DNA from: Pontiellaceae bacterium
Lineage (GTDB): Bacteria; Verrucomicrobiota; Kiritimatiellia; Kiritimatiellales; Tichowtungiaceae
Reading direction: 5' to 3'
Length of the DNA stretch: 6,842 bases
Assembly: GCA_029934215.1 (NCBI GenBank)
Contig: JAOZMR010000149.1
Coordinates: forward strand, 1-6,842
The translations under genes were made by a program, and so were the position numbers. Positions within the stretch are counted from its first letter, which is position 1; the number at the start of each line of letters is the position of its first letter. The notes under the pieces are model-generated. The model saw nothing but the letters and a program-made list of their open reading frames with translations. It was not told the DNA's origin and did no database searches. Positions 1-3,676 of this stretch are shown here, piece after piece.

Positions 1-2141
1 ATCGCTATGAGCTGATCGAGAAGCTCGGTCAGGGCGGGTTCGGCGCAGTCTATGGTGCACGCGATACCGAAGCCGGAATTTTGGTGGCTCTCAAGGCTCT
101 TCCCGCTGAGGTGAGCTGCGATGAATCGGAGATGAAGGCGATCCGCAAAAACTTTGCGCTCGTCTCTCGATTGCATCATCCGCATATCGCATCCGTTTTG
201 CATCTGCATCGGGTGGAAAATCCAGACGCACGCGCGTCCTCGAAAATGGGCATCAAAAACGGGGACTATTTGGTGGTGATGGAATACGCGCCGGGCGCGA
301 CCCTTTCCGATTTCCGCTCCGCGATGCCCAACGAGAAGATGACGCTTTTCCAAACCTTGGAATATGCCCGCCCCATCGCCACTGCGCTTGATTATGCCCA
401 TGCAGAGAAAGTGCTGCATCGCGACATCAAGCCACAGAACATCATCATTTCTCGTGAGGATGGGGTGCGAGTGAAGGTGCTCGATTTTGGGCTGGCGGCA
501 GAGATTCGCTCCAGCATGAGCCGCAAGAGCAAAGACCCGCAGGATTCGAAGAGCGGAACGCCGAACTATATGGCGCCCGAACAGTGGCGCGGAAAGCGTC
601 AGGACGGACGCGCCGATCAATACGCGCTCGCCGCAACGATCTATGAGCTGTTGAGCGGAGAGGTCGCGTTCAAGTCGGCGTTCGATACGGGGAATCATAA
701 CATCATGCGTGATGTTGTGGTGACGGAAACGGTGGAGCCTTTGGAAGAGCTGACGAAGAAGCAGAACGCGGTATTGCGGAGGGCGATGAGTAAGGAGCCG
801 AAGGATCGATTTGGAAGCTGTGAGGAGTTCGTTTCAGCTCTTGCCCGGAAAGGAGTTGTGCCGAAAAAAGGCGCAAAAGGGATGGCGGTCGGGCTGTTGG
901 TTGCTGGGTTGTTGTTGGCTGGCGGACATGCGTCTTATCAGGCCTATAAGACCAGTTCCTCAGAAAAAGCACACGCAGAGTTGCTAGAGCAGGAAGGTTT
1001 CCGGAGTGAGGCGGTTGCGTCACGAGGAAAAATGGAGAGTCAACGCAGAGGCGCGGAGGCGCAGAGTGCGCAAATATTGGCAAAGAAGGAGTGGGAAAAT
1101 GGCGTCGGGGCTGCCCTTGTGGCTTCCCGATCGTTTGAAAATGGAAAATTTGAAGAGGCTTCCAAGGGTTGGAAAACCGCTGCGAAAATGTTCCAAGGGT
1201 CGGAGGAACTGGCGATAGCCGTTTCTTTGTACCGGAAAGCCAAAAAGGAATGGAGTTTTGCTATAAAAGAGAACAAGGAAACACAAAAGGAAATTCAGAA
1301 ATATGCGTCGGTGGCATGGACTGCGGCGGAGAGATCGGCTCGGATGGGTGCGGAGTTGGAGGGCGAGCCTTCTTTGGGAAAACAACATTATGTGTCGGCA
1401 CTGGCGAGCTATAAAAAAGCAGTAGAGAAAGCCACTCCGTTTCTGGTGCCGCAGATGAAAAGGACAGCCACACTCACTGGGAAAGAGGTGGCAGCTGAGG
1501 CATCGGATCTTGTGAAGGATGTGGAGAATAAGTTGGGCGAGCGCAAAGCACACTCCGTGAAGGTTGAGCAATCAAAAAAGGTTGTGGATCCAATACCGAA
1601 AGACGCGCCGGTTGTCGAGGAGGCTTCGCTGGAGCCTCTAAAGATCGAGCCGATCGTGAACCACAAGTTGAAGCCGGAGCCAAAGGTTGTTTTGGTTCCC
1701 CCGCCTGAACCCGAGCTAGTTCCAGGGGTAAATGCGATGGCGCAAATTGCAGATGGCACGTGGCACTCCGATTGGGTGAGGACTTATGCATTGTCGCGCC
1801 GAGAGCGGGTGCCGATATTGGCGTTTGTTTATGCTTCTGGAGTGGATGAGAAGGAAACCCTCGCGGTTCTAACTGTGATGAAAAGTGACCAAATGAAGGA
1901 GTTTGCAAAAGGAACGTTTCTTTTGCTGTCTGTTGATTTGAGCAAAAAAGATACGCGTCCTGAAGAACTCAGGTTTGCAAAAAAACTGATCGCGAACAAT
2001 TCGATCAATCGGTTCCCTCAAGTTCTGATTCTCGACGGGAGTTACGGCGCAGTGATTGGATTTTCTGCGAGTGACATTATTCAGAATAAAGAACAGTTCT
2101 TCGATTCGATCCATGAATTAGCAAAGGGAAAAACATTATGA
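1..2141 (+). CDS. Membrane-anchored Ser/Thr protein kinase with C-terminal thioredoxin-like domain (5' end outside window)
   Basis: Hanks-type kinase that would phosphorylate Ser/Thr on unknown targets. The reading frame is open from the first base. The glycine loop GQGGFG (about 27-44) lies upstream of the first internal start-like codon (TTG at 81), so the true start is upstream. By comparison with the second kinase about 41 residues are missing. Numbering visible codons from base 3: ATP-binding Lys31 in VALK, HRD 139-141, DFG 161-163, APE 191-193, all intact, so an active kinase is expected. One hydrophobic helix (about 882-926) follows, then a helical stalk (about 1030-1490) shared with the second kinase, a Pro/Glu/Val-rich linker (about 1590-1740), and a thioredoxin-like domain (1752-2138). 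The kinase should be cytoplasmic and the C-terminal part exported. The stop overlaps the next start as ATGA, implying translational coupling. Kinase identity is certain; the C-terminal fold is recognised by pattern only. Confidence 0.93.
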   Translation, partial: RYELIEKLGQGGFGAVYGARDTEAGILVALKALPAEVSCDESEMKAIRKNFALVSRLHHPHIASVLHLHRVENPDARASSKMGIKNGDYLVVMEYAPGATLSDFRSAMPNEKMTLFQTLEYARPIATALDYAHAEKVLHRDIKPQNIIISREDGVRVKVLDFGLAAEIRSSMSRKSKDPQDSKSGTPNYMAPEQWRGKRQDGRADQYALAATIYELLSGEVAFKSAFDTGNHNIMRDVVVTETVEPLEELTKKQNAVLRRAMSKEPKDRFGSCEEFVSALARKGVVPKKGAKGMAVGLLVAGLLLAGGHASYQAYKTSSSEKAHAELLEQEGFRSEAVASRGKMESQRRGAEAQSAQILAKKEWENGVGAALVASRSFENGKFEEASKGWKTAAKMFQGSEELAIAVSLYRKAKKEWSFAIKENKETQKEIQKYASVAWTAAERSARMGAELEGEPSLGKQHYVSALASYKKAVEKATPFLVPQMKRTATLTGKEVAAEASDLVKDVENKLGERKAHSVKVEQSKKVVDPIPKDAPVVEEASLEPLKIEPIVNHKLKPEPKVVLVPPPEPELVPGVNAMAQIADGTWHSDWVRTYALSRRERVPILAFVYASGVDEKETLAVLTVMKSDQMKEFAKGTFLLLSVDLSKKDTRPEELRFAKKLIANNSINRFPQVLILDGSYGAVIGFSASDIIQNKEQFFDSIHELAKGKTL
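1032..1070 (+). repeat. Dispersed repeat copy A in the stalk of the first kinase
   Basis: Contains the 26-base core at 1041-1066, a CGCAGAG/CGCGGAG-type near-repeat, encoding QRRGAEAQSA. The whole 39-base block is identical to copy B at 5210-5248 in the second kinase. The internal periodicity suggests a dispersed repeat taken into the coding frame. Confidence 0.65.
1752..2138 (+). other. Thioredoxin-like domain lacking the CXXC motif
   Basis: C-terminal ~129 residues of the first kinase. The layout follows thioredoxin-family domains: an N-terminal helix with W and R (HSDWVRTYALSRRERV), a strand PILAFVYAS, a helix where CXXC should sit, a strand LLLSVDLS, then RFPQVLILD, whose proline (2016-2018) matches the cis-Pro loop, and a final helix. 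There is no cysteine anywhere in the domain, so it cannot do disulfide exchange in the usual way. I infer a structural or ligand-sensing role in the exported part of the receptor. The assignment rests on motif order and predicted strand/helix alternation, not on a search. Confidence 0.65.
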
Positions 2142-2809
2142 TGAAATGGATCCGAGTCGGTGTGATAGTGTGTTTTTTTGTGATACATACGGGGTGTTGC
2201 TCCTATCGTCTTTCGGGAGATCATGGCCAGACTAAGCCTCGTAAATGTCCGGGTGTAACGTTTCGATTACGCGGCTTTGATGTGGAAACCAAAAGGAATA
2301 TGGGCTGGCTAGCTGCTTCGGCAGTCAAAAAGGATAATCTCAATCGAGCATTGATGTCTACATATCCCGACCTGTTCAGCCAATCGTCCGAGGCCGTTCC
2401 TTTTGATGTAAGGGTAACGATGACTGATCTGAAAGAGAGAGAATCTATTGTTCTTTATATGCTCTCCTTTGGGATTCTTCCGGCAAAATCGACCTTTTCT
2501 AAAACATGTTCAGTCGACGTGGATGTCGACCGTATTCATGATCAGCAGGAACGTCCCGAAGCTCTTAAGTTTCAGTTCCGCTTGTTGGTAACCGTTTTCT
2601 CGCCCTTGGGGTGTATCGTGCCTGCAGAACCAGTTGGATATTCTGGAGTTCAACGGGCATCAGGAGGCCTTTTCTCAATACCCAAAACTGAAGACCGACA
2701 TGCCGTATTTGTTGGGAATGTGGTCGAAGGAATCGCCAACGCGGTGACGCATCGGGATCAAAATGAATTGAATCGAGCGGCGCTTCTACAAAAATTAAGC
2801 GCAGATTAA
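2138..2809 (+). CDS. Putative lipoprotein, paralogue of the next gene; family unknown
   Basis: 223-residue protein of no family I recognise. The N-terminus is a signal peptide: short basic start (MMKWIR), hydrophobic core (VGVIVCFFVI), then HTGC with candidate lipidated Cys20. His at -3 departs from the usual Leu/Val/Ile, so lipidation is less certain than in the paralogue; Cys21 follows directly. The mature part has an FRLR strand, a YPDLF motif, a DVDVD stretch, GYSGVQR and a C-terminal HRDQN-LNRAALLQ segment, all shared with the next gene. The start overlaps the kinase stop (ATGA). AAAGGG at 2123-2128 gives a Shine-Dalgarno match about 9 bases upstream; ATG at 2141 is an alternative one codon in. 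Co-transcription with the kinase suggests an envelope protein working with that receptor (inference). Confidence 0.85.
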   Translation: MMKWIRVGVIVCFFVIHTGCCSYRLSGDHGQTKPRKCPGVTFRLRGFDVETKRNMGWLAASAVKKDNLNRALMSTYPDLFSQSSEAVPFDVRVTMTDLKERESIVLYMLSFGILPAKSTFSKTCSVDVDVDRIHDQQERPEALKFQFRLLVTVFSPLGCIVPAEPVGYSGVQRASGGLFSIPKTEDRHAVFVGNVVEGIANAVTHRDQNELNRAALLQKLSAD

Positions 2810-2821
2810 AGGTCGTTTAGC

Positions 2822-2827
2822 AAGAGG
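2822..2827 (+). promoter_or_regulatory. Ribosome binding site deciding the start of the second lipoprotein
   Basis: AAGAGG lies flush against the ATG at 2828 (zero spacing) but 6 bases before the ATG at 2834. This favours 2834 as the start codon. Confidence 0.6.
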
Positions 2828-2833
2828 ATGAAG

Positions 2834-3535
2834 ATGAAGAAGAAGTGGATTCAAATAGGGATGGTGTTGTTTTTTTCAGTGATACTCACTGGGTGCTATT
2901 CCTACCGTTTGTTGGGGGATCATGCCCCCATTCAGTCTAATCAAATTCCGACCGTTACGTTCCGGTTGAGAAATTTTGAAATGCAATACGAAAAGCCTCA
3001 TGCCTATGCGATCGCATCGGCTTCCTCGGTGAAAAAAAAGGACATCGAACGAGCTTTGCTTTCTTCGTATCCAGATCTGTTCACCCAATCGTCCGCGTCC
3101 CTTCCGTTAGATGTGGAGGTTGAGATAACGGATATGAAAATGAAAACTGCGGGAGCTACATTGGTCTTCATCTGTACATTGGGAACACTGGCCCCGTCAT
3201 TTTCTTGGGCTGAGACATGCAATATCTATGTGGATGTCGACGGCCTTGATAGTCGGCGGGAACATCCCGAAACGCTTAGGCTAATGGCGCTTATGCGGGC
3301 GAGTTATCTTTCGCCCTTAGGACGTGTGCTGCCTGCGGATCCGGCAGGATATTCAGGAGTCCAGCGTTCGTCTAGTTGTATAAGCTCAGCCGCTTCCTAT
3401 CAAAATGAATACTTAAAAGATCTGAATGATGTGTTCATTGGGGAAGTGGTCGCGGGCATCGTTAATGCGTTGATACATCGGGATCAAAATGACTTGAATC
3501 GGGCGGCACTTCTTCAAAGATTACGCACAAATTGA
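2834..3535 (+). CDS. Putative lipoprotein, tandem paralogue of the preceding gene
   Basis: 233-residue predicted lipoprotein. Basic n-region MKKKW, hydrophobic core IQIGMVLFFSVI, then a canonical LTGC lipobox (Cys21 from this start). Tyr at +2, not Asp, would allow outer-membrane sorting under the E. coli rule if it holds here. An in-frame ATG at 2828 is also possible, but the AAGAGG at 2822-2827 would touch it directly, while it sits 6 bases before 2834. The 2834 start also matches the paralogue's N-terminus (MMKWIR versus MKKKWI). Shared with the paralogue: SYRL-GDH just after the Cys, FRLR, a basic patch before a YPDLF motif, VDVD, a SPLG…P(A/E)-P-GYSGVQR block, and the C-terminal HRDQN-LNRAALLQ. 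It carries a longer mid-region hydrophobic stretch (ATLVFICTLGTLAPSFSWA). The gap from the preceding gene is short, consistent with one operon. Function unknown. Confidence 0.87.
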   Translation: MKKKWIQIGMVLFFSVILTGCYSYRLLGDHAPIQSNQIPTVTFRLRNFEMQYEKPHAYAIASASSVKKKDIERALLSSYPDLFTQSSASLPLDVEVEITDMKMKTAGATLVFICTLGTLAPSFSWAETCNIYVDVDGLDSRREHPETLRLMALMRASYLSPLGRVLPADPAGYSGVQRSSSCISSAASYQNEYLKDLNDVFIGEVVAGIVNALIHRDQNDLNRAALLQRLRTN

Positions 3536-3637
3536 GGGTTAAAAGAGAGCGGCGTCACTCCTGTTGTTTAATCGTTTTAAGAGGGGGCGGGTAGTCGATG
3601 CGTGGAAATGAGAGAGACAGGGAGTGTTGAAAGTGGC

Positions 3638-3654
3638 GCGAGCGTCTCGCTCGC
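3638..3654 (+). repeat. Perfect 7-bp hairpin in the leader of the second kinase
   Basis: GCGAGCG (3638-3644), loop TCT (3645-3647), CGCTCGC (3648-3654): a GC-rich perfect stem-loop about 22 bases before the chosen start codon. Comparison with the third kinase's leader shows that this stem-loop and its flanks (about 3636-3669) are extra sequence inserted between otherwise matching leader segments. It looks like a small dispersed palindromic (REP-like) element. It could affect translation of the kinase, but that is inference. Confidence 0.7.
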
Positions 3655-3660
3655 ATTGAG

Positions 3661-3667
3661 AAGAGAG
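3661..3667 (+). promoter_or_regulatory. Ribosome binding site of the second kinase
   Basis: AAGAGAG ends 9 bases before the ATG at 3677. The alternative in-frame GTG at 3602 is disfavoured: the region between the two holds the hairpin, and the third kinase clearly begins at the equivalent ATG (6743). Confidence 0.55.
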
Positions 3668-3676
3668 ATAGTTTTT

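Noticed and set aside
81..83. TTG as start of the first kinase
   Set aside because: The frame is open upstream to base 1 and encodes the kinase glycine loop, so the gene begins before the window.
703..1571. Long antisense reading frames within both kinase genes
   Set aside because: They lie opposite well-supported coding sequence. Their repeat-derived peptides, low-complexity composition and lack of domains mark them as shadows.
3602..3676. GTG at 3602 as an upstream start of the second kinase (25 extra residues)
   Set aside because: The stretch holds an inserted hairpin, and the third copy has a noncoding leader here and starts at the ATG matching 3677.
3536..3676. Sigma70-type promoter before the second kinase
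   Set aside because: TTGTTT near 3563 and TTGAAA near 3627 have no convincing -10 partner at the right distance.
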